DNA of 64,000 bases from the NCBI GenBank assembly GCA_029851415.1, contig CM056744.1, positions 62,676,172 to 62,740,171 of the forward strand. Direction: 5' to 3'. The DNA is from Eretmocerus hayati (Eukaryota > Arthropoda > Insecta > Hymenoptera > Aphelinidae). Below are positions 35,462-46,133 of the stretch, piece after piece. The notes under the pieces were generated by a model that made no database searches, was not told the DNA's origin, and was given only the letters and a program-made list of their open reading frames with translations. How positions within the stretch are numbered: position 1 is the stretch's first letter; each line of letters starts with the position of its first letter. The position numbers and the translations under genes are program-made.

Positions 35462-35908
35462 CTCCGAATCGTGCATGCGATCCAAGGATGATTTTACATC
35501 AATACATAAAATTTGAGTTTGACGGTCCTTCGCATCGGATGTTCTCTCCAAACTATTTAATCGATCGTCTAACTAAGTTGGAGATCGCGTTCCACTGCTC
35601 GTCTTGAGTCTCGTTGATATTCTCGAATTCTTTACGAATCTGCTGGATTCTTTAAGTGCTGTGTAAATTGAGAATAACGCCTTGGAATTCGGGTATCATT
35701 TTGAAAATTATATTCTCAATTTCCAATTTGGGAAATAACAACGTTGACTGAAGAAACCATAGAGCGTAAAAAACGCGCTCAGATCTTGCAAAGTCAATCG
35801 AATCAGTCATTGCGAAGGGATATGGAAGACACGAACGTTGAATGGATTTTCTTTATTAACGAATATACGCTTTTCACAATTATCGAGGTCCCTGTCTGGG
35901 CGCCAGAT
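35462..35908. other. Centre of the inverted repeat pair
   Basis: Unique spacer between copy 2 (plus) and copy 3 (minus). Short open frames only; no recognisable gene. Confidence 0.45.
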
Positions 35909-38259
35909 GTAAGGGTACAAATTATGGGCTCTGGATCTGGGGAGAGAGCTGGATCATCAAAATTGTAGAGGGATACCTCGATAGAGGTATGCATATATTC
36001 GAAGAATAATATTGGGCTTTAGGGTTGATCAATTTTCTATTTCTGCATCAAAATTTACCCATCCTTGGGTGCTTAGGCCCTTGGACGAAATGAAATCTGA
36101 TGAGAGAAATTTAATGACTTTAGAAGGTGGATGGAGTGGGTACTCAGGGCCACTCACATATCATCCTTGGAAAGTCATACGATTTGGATATCGCAGATGT
36201 ACGTAGAAGGAGGTGGTAGGTACTTACGGCCGACGACCCACCAATCCAGGATATCTTTGTGGAGGTTGGATGAGCCGTTTGATTTATCGTGGGGACGGGT
36301 ACTTGGGGCCGTTTCGCCACCCAAATCGCAACTCTAAGCTAGATCGAGATTGTATCAATTTTGAGTACACATTGAAACTCGAAATATATGGAAATCGGAT
36401 GGAATTTATTCAAAATGTCATATACATGAGCACATTAATAGCCAAGAGACCAAGCTCGATACAACTCTGATATGCAACTGAGCATAAGCCGGCCTCAATG
36501 GCCTGATGAGAATGTATTCATACCTGGTCTCTCGGCTGTACAATATATCTGTATAGTATGGTAGATGAACGGATAGATTATCGATCATTCGACGAATCAC
36601 CATTTCATTGAGAAAATAATCCTAACGGAGCGATCTTGCGAAATCTGCATACAAAATTCGATTCTCCATCTCCAAAGAGAATAAATTCAACGCAAAATTC
36701 AGATTGACTTATTTCTAATTCATTGCCAGAAACAAAAAGATGAATCCCTAGAAATATCTAGAAGCACGTAGCTTTTAATCTACTTTGGAAAATAGTAAAA
36801 ATCAACAAGAAATTTGAGTTCTTTTCATACTAGGCTATTTTCCCCATCGATACTTTCATGTGAAAACAGGCTACTCCTCGCACAAATTCATTTTACAATG
36901 AATATTCACAATATTTACGACGAGTCTAATTTTGAGCTCATTTTCGTTTAACCTCTTCGTGCACGCACCTATTTCCCGTGGTAGAAAAAATTATTTCTCT
37001 ATGAATTTCATCAACTCTAACGTTGAAAAGTTCTCTCAGCTTCAAACAGATGAAAAAACTCATCATTATATCGTATTTTTGACCATGTCCACGTATGTGG
37101 ACACCGTGGAGTCATGGAAAGAAATCACAGAAGGAATTTGACTCCACCAGTTTGATGAATGAGAACTAAACAGCGTATAACATAGTCTAATAACATGACA
37201 TTTCTATTGTGAGACTATCCCACATCGTCTCATCCTCATTGTCGATAGATCATAACTATTCAAAAACTTGGACATGAATGATTCCCTAAAAAGTCCTAAT
37301 CATGATCGATTTCCATAAAGTGATCATGGCAAAGAGTACGACGAGAAAAACTCTACACGTTCTTGTATGCAAACTCTCTGTATACTCTGGACAAACTGGC
37401 TCTTTCGAATTCCTCGAATGCACGGTGTACACGTATGAGGCCAGACTTCACGAGGCTCGTTATTTCGTATACTTCAGTATTATGTATCCTTTCTTGTGGC
37501 AATAGTTTGGTGTACTTGAAAAGTATGTTCAAATCCTTCTGTAAGATTTTTAGACCTTATATTCGAGTATTAAGCTCAAGTTTTAGCTTTTTCAAAATAT
37601 TGAATTTTTCAATACAATGAATTTGTCTCAAACACGTAGTGGAAATGAGTTTACCGAAGAATGAGCTCGAATGAGTCATTAATTTTGGGCGAGAGAAGAG
37701 AGCCTCACAAGAATTTTTGCGATATCTTGAGAGTGGAATTTACTGGCATCACTCAAAGACGCGTCCACGTATGTGGACAAATGCGCGAAGAGGTTGAATG
37801 AGGAGCTTTGAGATAGATTACGTTTTTTAGAATATAAACGGAATCATGCATCAAAGAGGTGGAACAAAAAAATCCATTTACGCTTTTCTACAAGAACATT
37901 TAGTTTGCAAAATAAAATTAGCGTGAAAAGTTAATGAGTTCTAAGAGATAATTATACACATTTTGTACCCGAGAAAATGAGCTTTATGATAACAAAGGAA
38001 AGATTCCGATTTTATGAAGTTTCATATAGGAAATTTCTCATAGAAACTCATGGAACATTCCAGAGTTCCTACGTATTAGTATAAACATATTCATATCCAT
38101 GTGTGTATATCACACCACGCGCGACACTAGAAAGAAAGCAAACGTCTGTCTGACCGGCTTTCAACACGCGCGAAGATTAAGATGCTATAGAGATACTATA
38201 TATGTGAATTATTTCCAAATATTGGAAATAAATTGATTGCCATAACCAAATTTTGGTTT
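35909..38259 (-). repeat. 1.5 kb repeat unit, copy 3, inverted and interrupted
   Basis: Starts GTAAGGGTACAAATTATGGG and carries the landmarks of copies 1 and 2 in reverse order. Interrupted at 36952-37793 by a TTAA-type element. Directly abuts copy 4. Confidence 0.85.
36952..37793. mobile_element. piggyBac-like MITE (842 bp)
   Basis: Inserted in repeat copy 3. The left flank is TTAA (36948-36951) and the right flank TTGA (37794-37797), one base from TTAA. Ends CCTCTTCGTGCA and TGCGCGAAGAGG are inverted repeats. The uninterrupted repeat copies have CTCTTAAATGAG at the matching point, which confirms a TTAA target. Internal palindrome TCCACGTATGTGGACA near both ends (37087-37102, 37763-37778). 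No transposase inside. Confidence 0.8.
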
Positions 38260-39762
38260 GTAAGGGTATAAATTATGGGCTCTGGATCCAGGGAGAGAGC
38301 CGGATCTTCAGAATTGTGGAGGGATACTTCGATAGAGATGTGCTTACATCCATGGAATAATACTGGGCTTTAGGGGTGATCGATTTCTTATTTCTGCATC
38401 AAATTTTAACCATCCTTGGGTACTTTGGCCCTTGGACGAAATGAAATCTGATGAGAGAAATTTAATGACTTTGGAAGGTGAATTGAGTGGGTATTCAGGG
38501 CCACTCACATATCATCCTTGGAAAGCCATACGACTTGGGTATCGCAGATATACGTAGATGGGGGTGGTGGGTACTTAGGGCCACCAACCCACCAATCCAG
38601 GATATTTGTGTGGAGGATGGATGAGACGTCTGATTTTTCGTGAGGACGGGTACTTAGGGCCATTCCGCCACCCAAATCGCGTCTCTGAGCTGCATCGACA
38701 TCCTATCAATTTTGAGTACACATTAGAACTCAAAATATATGGAAATCAGATGGAATTTATTCAAAATGTCATATACATGAGCAGATAAATAGCCAAGAGA
38801 CCAAGCTCGATACAACTCTGATATGCATCTGAGCATGAGCCGGCCTCAATGGCCTGATTAGCCTGTATTTATACCTGGTCTCTTGGCTGTACAAGATATC
38901 TGTATAGTATGGTAGATGAACGGATAGATTATCGATTATTCGAAGAATCACTATTTCATTGAAAAGATGATACCAATCGAGCAATCTTGCGAAATCTGCA
39001 TACAAAATTCGATTCTCCATCTCCAAAGAAAATGAATTCAACCCAGAATTCAGATTGACTTATTCTTCATCTATTGCCAGAAACAAAAAGATAAATACCT
39101 AGAATTCTCTAGGAGCACGTGGCTCTTAATCTACTTCGGAAATTGATCAAAATCAACAGAAGATTTGAGTTCTTTCCACACTAGGCCATTTTTGTCATCC
39201 ATACTTTCATGTGAAAACAGGCTATTCCTCTTACAAATTCATTTTACAATAAATATTTACAATATTCACGCCGTGTCTAATTCTGAGCTCATTCTCTATC
39301 AAATGAGGAACTTTGAGATAGATTCAGTTTTTCAGAATATAAACGGAATCATGCATCAAAGAGGTGGAACAAAGAAAATTCATTTTCGCTTTTCACAAGA
39401 ACCTTTAGTTCGCAAAATAAAATAAGCGTGCGAAGTTGATTAGTTCTGAAAAATGATGATATACATTTTGTAGCTCAGAAAATGAGCTTCATAATAACAA
39501 AGAAAAGATTCCGATTCTATGAAGATTCATATAAAAAATTTTTCATAGAAACTCATGAAACATTCCAGAGATTCTATATATTAGTATATACATATTCACA
39601 TCTATGTGTGTGTCTATCACACCACGCGCGACACTAGAAAGCAAGCAAACATCTGCCTCACCGGCTTTAAATACGTGCGAAGATTCAAATGCTATAGATA
39701 TACTATATATATGAATTATTCTCAAATATTGGAAATAAAAACCAAATTTTGGGTTATGGCAC
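38260..39762 (-). repeat. 1.5 kb repeat unit, copy 4, inverted
   Basis: The complete-looking copy: from GTAAGGGTATAAATTATGGG to the CCAAATTTTGGGTTATGGCAC end. Defines the unit length as about 1.5 kb. No terminal inverted repeat recognised. Confidence 0.85.
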
Positions 39763-41580
39763 CCACAAGTCTTGGATAGAAAGTTCCAGAGTGGATCTTT
39801 TCCAAGACTCTATGACAATCCATGTTCCACTAGATTGAGGACCCCTAGGGGGTGAGAAGGTCATATGAACTAATTCACCAGGATCCCCGATGTTCACACA
39901 ACTGCGATAAATAATGCGAAGGAAAATGATACATCATATCGATAATGGGAAGTGAGTCCGAGATACCTTGGGTCCGAACCGTGATAGCTTGGACCAGACG
40001 TTATAATTTGTAGTAGTGGTAGTAGTTGTAGTAGATCTTCATCGATCGAAACGATTAACTATCCTCTCACCATCCCCAATGCAGTTATTATGACTTACAG
40101 CCAATCTGTGTTCCAAACAATCAGTTTGTCCATCTCCTGCATTATCCTTTTCCTCTCCCCAGTGTCTCTTCATTTCGGTAGTCTTTCTGTCGCAAGTTGC
40201 GTACGGGCTTTTCTTCTTCAGGTTCTTGCGCGCCAAATTTTGCAAGGAACCGTTGGATTCATAATCAGCTATAGATCTACGTATGTCATTGAAATTGATC
40301 AGTTTTTCCATCAACCCTAGATTTTAGGTTAGGCGGTTGGATTGCTTTCTGCACAAAGCTCCGATTGATTTCCGAGCAACTTCCATTGTTAGACGCTAGG
40401 TGGCAGCAGCTTCGACCAGATTTATTCCTCATTAAATCTGCAGAAGCCTAGTTAATACGTACTCCTACCTCGACTATTTTGCTCAAGTGAGCTGCCTGAC
40501 CTTCGCTAGCAAATGCTTGAGAGCAGTGACAACCGATACAATTTTGTGTTCCACAGTGGCTCCAGATGTATTCACAGTGAGTTCCTCTCAACAAGATCAA
40601 GTGACTTCGTACATAACATGCAAATCCGAGACTCACTCAGAGAGAAGTGACCAATTGACTTATCTGCCAACTTATTTCGAACTTTCCATTGCTCTTCTTG
40701 ACGCTACTCAAGAAAGACTCTTTCCTAAGTTGAATGAATCGAGGATGGGATAGAAAAGAGAAGTGATGCAATCAGAAGAGATGTTTCTGAGATCCGTGAT
40801 AGGCTTTCAGGTTTCTAATCAGTGAACAGTAGACGATTCTGCTAAAGTGACTCTGACGAGCGTTCCTCGTGACCTATGTCTCTTGAGGAATGAGATTCTA
40901 AGTAAGGTTCTTGAGGTTATCGATGTACCCGAAATTCGGAACTTTGTAGTGGATTCTAGAGAGTAGAAAGATCCTCGTTTTCGCAATGTACATCCATCAG
41001 TTCCAACGACTTGGAGTTTTTCGAAAACTGAAGATCAAATTCTCAATCAATTGTAATACAACTTCCATCAACATTAGTACGAGAGACGATGTCATCATGA
41101 ATTCGTCTGAATCGGAAGGAAAATCTATGAGAGATATCTTTGTGCGTGAGATCAGCTCTATAGTCCATTGTAGCCCACTATGGCTAGAAGAGGTTCACAA
41201 TCTGCTTGAGAGAGCCCATCTCATGAGCGTTGGACTGGAATGACCAAAGCCAGTGTTCAAAAACCTCATCGTGCACATTGAATCTACGAAAAATAGACCC
41301 CTCGTCTCTGTGTGTGCAGTTGCATCACACGCCTTGTGAGATGAGATGGCTGAGGGCCGAGAGAGGAGGACAAAAGTGGGGCAGAAATAATCACTCGCGA
41401 TTTCACTCGGAAAATGATTAATAGCGTTCATTGGGAACGCCTACGCTGAACCTAACTAAACACATGCGTATGAACTAGAGCAATGAACTATTTTACAAGA
41501 ACTATAAAGAAATAATCCGGGAAAGTAATCAATCAAATGCTGGCGTGCACGGAAAAGCTCGGGGGCTGCGCTCATGCAAA
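39763..41580. other. No gene recognised
   Basis: A minus-strand frame 40039-40311 (MEKLINFNDIRRSIADYESN and onward, 90 residues) has reasonable composition but no family I know, so I do not call it. GTA/GTAGT microsatellite at 40002-40033. Confidence 0.45.
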
Positions 41581-42485
41581 CCCAGCTAGCATCGCATGTT
41601 CCATGGAACGTCTTTTATTTGCCACAACTGCGACGTCCCGGGAACATTGGCTTGAGACAACCCCAGAACGTCTCTGGAACGTTCCGTGGTTGGACGTCGA
41701 TGAGCGACGTTCTAGTTACGTTACACGGACATCGCATTTGAGATGTCCTTTATAAGATCCGATGAGTAACGTAAAAGTAACATCCATCTTGCACCAAATT
41801 TAGGACGTCCCCGGCTGGAACGTTCTACGAACGTCTCAAGACATCGAATTCGCGACAAGGAATTCCTAACCTCAAAATGGATGTTCCATTCCTCACCTCA
41901 ATCATGCCGCAAATGGGACATCTAATTTCATCGTCGAATGTTCTCAACTGAGACGTTCTCAGAACATCGCATTTGGAACCAAAATCCTAACCTCAAAAAA
42001 TCGATGTTCCACTCCTCACCTCAATCATGTCGCAAATGCGACATCCGAATTTTGATCCAAAGTGGACGTTCCAACGACATCCGCCCACAACCCAAAATGT
42101 GAATGTTCCATATGAGACGTTCTTGGAACATCGCACTTGGAACGGAAACCTAACCTCAAAAAATCGATGTTCCACTCCTCACCTCAATCATGTCGCAATC
42201 GTGACATCCAATGTTGGATCCGGCGTGAACGTTCCAGCGACATCCGTCGACAAACCAAAAGTTGGATGGTCCGTTTGAGACGTTCTGAGAACATTGCATT
42301 TGTAACAGATTGCTAACCTCGAAAAATGGATGTTCCAACCCTCACCTCAATCGTGTCGCAAATGTGACATCCAAATTTTGATCCAGCGCGAACGTTCCAA
42401 TAACATCCACCGATAAATCAAAAACTGCAAATCTCATTTGGAACGCTCTGGGATTATCGCATTTGTATTAAAATCCTCACCTCAA
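41581..42485. repeat. Left subterminal array of the CACTA-like element
   Basis: Dense GGAACGTTC, GACGTTCT and GACGTCC palindromes, then tandem units starting AAAATCGATGTTCCACTCC at about 41873 (124 bp), 41997 (162 bp), 42159 (162 bp) and 42320 (165 bp). The array motif also recurs as GGACGTCTTGCGGACGTCTT at 43051-43070. Such arrays are binding sites for element-coded proteins in CACTA elements; that role is inferred here. Confidence 0.8.
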
Positions 42486-43609
42486 CAATTTTATTCGATA
42501 AATTTTGTGTAGGTCTGCATTCTTATCATTGGACATGATCTAGCCTCAAGTTGTTAGGGCAATCTGTAAATATTTTTTACCCATTGCCAATGGTATTGCA
42601 GAATTATTACACAGCATTTGATGTTCAGAAAAATACAATTGAACATTTACGGTGAATCGAACGTTTAATCGAAAAATGTCCGGAATAATATCAATTTGGT
42701 TCATATCGTCGTCCCCAAAGAAGACTTAGCATATCTTAATTTTTGCACGGAGACTAATACATCTCGCCTATGTTAAAGCACGGGCGATATGTGCTAGCTT
42801 TCATGTAAAAATAAAAATTTATGATGTGCTAGTCTTCGTAATTAAGGATCATATGAACTGGGTAAGGTGTTCGTTGTCCAAGTACCTCATTTTTTCCTCA
42901 TTACTGAGATTCCAACCAGATGAGTCCATTATATCATGAGAAATCAAATGTGGTTATTTATAAATATATTTGAGCGAGGTTCTACATATGAAGTTTAATT
43001 TACCCAAAACTAACTTTCAAACCAAAATCTCGATCCCGCCCGACTGAGTAGGACGTCTTGCGGACGTCTTATGACGGTACTTGCGCCACCAGGCCACCAT
43101 TGAAAATTCCAGCGATTGCGCATGCTTGCGCAAGTCGCCCGGGCAACGCGCGACCCATGTGTTCGCACTTTGTTTCCAACATGTTCTTATCATGTCGCAT
43201 AATTATGCGCGGGATAACAGAAAATAATTGTTCCCGATATGGACCCACGTTGTCCCGGTTGCTGACGTCCACGAGGAAACGACCGCCGCGGTTCAGATTA
43301 CATCGTGTCACCGGAGCACCAGGTGCATGTGAAATTTCTGTGCCAAAAAAGTTTCTGAAAGTAAAGATTTTCACGAGAAACATCTTCATCAGCTGATTGG
43401 CCTGTCTCAGAAGAATCTGCCTCGAATACCTAAGTATCTCACCTAAATATTATTGATTTCTGATATGAGCATCTTAAATCCTCATGCACTTCTTCGACTT
43501 CGTGCGAAATGTCATGATAGGTTATGAGTATGCGTGTAGAATTTGTGTGAGAGAAAAGATGCGTTTAGCACTCTAATAATAGGATAATTCATTTGCTTTT
43601 GGTGCAATT
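42486..43609. promoter_or_regulatory. Upstream region of the transposase gene
   Basis: No coding content supported. A GC-richer stretch at 43030-43330 differs in composition from the AT-rich surroundings and may be promoter-proximal. No clear TATA box located. The last bases before the ATG are TTTGGTGCAATT. Confidence 0.35.
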
Positions 43610-45811
43610 ATGGAACGACGTAAGCCTTATGATGAATTATGTAAAAGGCAGAAAGCTAATAGGTTAAAAAGTGTCACTCGCCAAGCAAATCGCAATTTTG
43701 ATCGCGCTGTCTCGAATTTCTCGTCATCGTCGTTGTCGAACCATAATAACGAAAATCATCAGCACCCTCAACTCCGTGCTACAGAACGCAATTATGCTCA
43801 GATCAATAATCGGGTTTGTAGTAATAATACTGTAGCTCATGGTCAAGGTGATATCGAGTTTCAGAATGAACCTCAGGGTGGGTTGCATGACCACACTGGT
43901 GGTGCTGGAATTCAACCTGAAGTTCATCATCCTAATGAGGGGCAGCTTGATGATGTTCAAGATAGGCCACCAGATAATTTTGATGATGTTGATGAAGCTC
44001 AGGCAGCTAGAGAAAACTTTTTTGATGTAGATTATGAAGTTGTTGCTGTCCCTCCTGCGCTGCCTTTGAGATCAGATTTAGCTCAATGGGCTTGTCATCA
44101 TCGTATAAATCAGACTGCTATCAGAGATCTTTTGAGGCGATTACACAGGCATGCTAATAATAATGATGCACTCGCATCTCTTCCTCTAGATCCTAGAACT
44201 TTGATGAAGACCCCCAAGTCAGTAGAAATAGTACCTCTAGGAATAGGTGAATTCACTTACTATGGCTTAGAAAAAGCTATTATGGACCAATTGAAGATCA
44301 TTGGATTTTTAGATTTCCTTGTCATCTACTTTGATTTATTTGCTGATGGTATTCCTATATTTAGGAGTCGAAATTTGTCTTTGATAGCTCTGCTAGGGAA
44401 AATCGTTCACCCTCTTTACAATAAACCTTTTTTGATAGCTGCCTACTATGGAAAAGAAAAGGCTCCTGATGTTCATGAGTTCATGGCACCTTTTGTCGCT
44501 GAGTATGATCGGTTAAGAACAGTTGGTTTTTGTTTCAACGGTGTACGCATTCTTGTAAAAATTAGATGTGTTACAGCTGACACCCCAGATAGGAACTGGT
44601 TGCTAGAACATCCATCTCATTGTGCTAATGAGGGATGCCTCAAATGTATTGTGTATGGATTCAAATATCAAGGAGCGATGACTTTTCCAAACTTAGATGC
44701 TCCGCTAAAAACTGATCAAAACTTCAGATCAAGCTTACCGTATCCTTTCAATACTAAGCAAAGCCCTCTTGAACTCATCGGTGTCCTCTTGAACTCTGAA
44801 GTCCCTCTTGAGATCATGCATCAAGGCCACCTTGGCATGACAAAGCGTATGATCAATCACTGGTCAATTATGTTTGGAGGTGGTGTGGGAGCTTTGGAGA
44901 TTGTGAATTTGTTTAGTGAAAGTTATAAAGCTCTGTCAAAATGTGTGCCACTGGAGTTTGCTAGGAAACCCAGGGGTCTTGATGAACTTAGTTATTGGAA
45001 AGCAACTGAATTCAGACTGTTTCTCCTGTATCTTGGAGTCGTTGCCATCAGAAAATGGCTGAGTCATGATGATATTGTTCACTTTAATGCTCTGAACTGT
45101 GCCATGAGGATTCTAAGTGACCCTGATTATCATCTAACTTTGAACGCTCAAGCTGATATGCTACTGAAATATTTTGTAAAGAATGTTGAAGTGTTGTATG
45201 GAAGAGAGCATATGGTTTTTTGTATGCATAGTGCAATACATTTGGCAGCTGATGTAAGAAATTTAGGACCTCTTGACAACTACAGTTCATATTTATATGA
45301 GAGTTTTCTAGGTTACTTAAAATCTTTGATCAAGTCTAGTTCTTCGCCTCTGTCTCAAGTAGTCAAGCGTTTAACTGAAAAAATTTTGGTCGATCATGAA
45401 ACCACAGCTAAGGAATTTGAGATCTCTTTGACAGATTTGAAATCTAGATCTGACCAGACAAAACTACCACCTGGATTCACAAGAGCTCATGCCTCATTAA
45501 ATTTTCCAAATTTCAAACTTAAAGATACTTATCCAAATAATTTTTGTTATTTGGCAGATGGAACAATAGTTTCTATTAATCACATTTGTTATCAAAACAA
45601 TGGGCCAGTCATTTTGGGGCATGCCTTTACTAACTTGGCCAACTTGCCTGATTATCCATGTGATTCAAGTGCTCTTGGAATGTTTCAAGTAAAGGATCTA
45701 TCTGATGAATTACAAGTGTGGTCTATAGATCTAATAAAGAAAAAGGGATTCCAAATTCCAGTAGAAGATTCTCATTACATGTTTCCAATCATGCACTCGT
45801 CAATTAACTAG
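43610..45811 (+). CDS. tnp2-like transposase (CACTA/EnSpm type), intact
   Basis: A 733-residue uninterrupted frame from the ATG at 43610 to TAG. The N-terminus is basic, then rich in N, H, Q and D (residues 1-150, disordered). The core carries blocks of the animal tnp2-related transposase family: DGIPIFRSRNLSLIALLGKI (about 245-264), PFLIAAYYGKEKAPDVHEFM, VRILVKIRCVTADTPDRNWL, HCANEGCLKCIVYG (Cys/His site), TDQNFRSSLPYP, SPLELIGVLLNSEVPLEIMH and, near 540-570, YGREHMVFCMHSAIHLAADV. Asp residues in DGIPIF, TADTPD and the EIMHQGH region could be catalytic, but I cannot assign a DDE triad. No stop or frameshift, in contrast with the neighbouring elements. It should cut and paste the element by binding its ends in the nucleus. 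Confidence 0.82.
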   Translation: MERRKPYDELCKRQKANRLKSVTRQANRNFDRAVSNFSSSSLSNHNNENHQHPQLRATERNYAQINNRVCSNNTVAHGQGDIEFQNEPQGGLHDHTGGAGIQPEVHHPNEGQLDDVQDRPPDNFDDVDEAQAARENFFDVDYEVVAVPPALPLRSDLAQWACHHRINQTAIRDLLRRLHRHANNNDALASLPLDPRTLMKTPKSVEIVPLGIGEFTYYGLEKAIMDQLKIIGFLDFLVIYFDLFADGIPIFRSRNLSLIALLGKIVHPLYNKPFLIAAYYGKEKAPDVHEFMAPFVAEYDRLRTVGFCFNGVRILVKIRCVTADTPDRNWLLEHPSHCANEGCLKCIVYGFKYQGAMTFPNLDAPLKTDQNFRSSLPYPFNTKQSPLELIGVLLNSEVPLEIMHQGHLGMTKRMINHWSIMFGGGVGALEIVNLFSESYKALSKCVPLEFARKPRGLDELSYWKATEFRLFLLYLGVVAIRKWLSHDDIVHFNALNCAMRILSDPDYHLTLNAQADMLLKYFVKNVEVLYGREHMVFCMHSAIHLAADVRNLGPLDNYSSYLYESFLGYLKSLIKSSSSPLSQVVKRLTEKILVDHETTAKEFEISLTDLKSRSDQTKLPPGFTRAHASLNFPNFKLKDTYPNNFCYLADGTIVSINHICYQNNGPVILGHAFTNLANLPDYPCDSSALGMFQVKDLSDELQVWSIDLIKKKGFQIPVEDSHYMFPIMHSSIN

Positions 45812-46133
45812 ACCTCAAATGATCATAATCAAACTAAAATATAGGTTGCCTCTACGAATAAGACAATAAGTAATTAACCGATAGAGTGATAGCATGCATG
45901 ACATACATTTAATGAGTTTCTTTATAGACAATGTTATGCGTAAGAGTATATTATGTATTCATAGTTTTAATGTAGTTGATTAACTTATCACAGCCTATCC
46001 CTTGGACATTCCTGACTCCAACCGTGTTGCTAGATTGCATCACTTGATCAAGTGATAGAGTGAGTATTTCAAGAATTGATCATACACTGTTCAACCATGT
46101 CAGATTCTTCACAGTGTATTTCTATTGCAGAAG
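45812..46133. other. Intergenic, with a probable 5' UTR exon and intron of the second gene
   Basis: GTGAGTATTTC at 46060 is a good donor and TTTCTATTGCAG at 46119-46130 a good acceptor just before AAGATGAGT. This implies a non-coding first exon ending at 46059 and a 71-bp intron. Confidence 0.45.

Noticed and set aside
40039..40311. 90-residue minus-strand frame with ordinary composition
   Set aside because: No recognisable family, splice support or second exon; kept only as a note in the region entry.
41993..42338. Two similar 60-residue minus-strand frames
   Set aside because: Produced by the 162-bp tandem units of the subterminal array.
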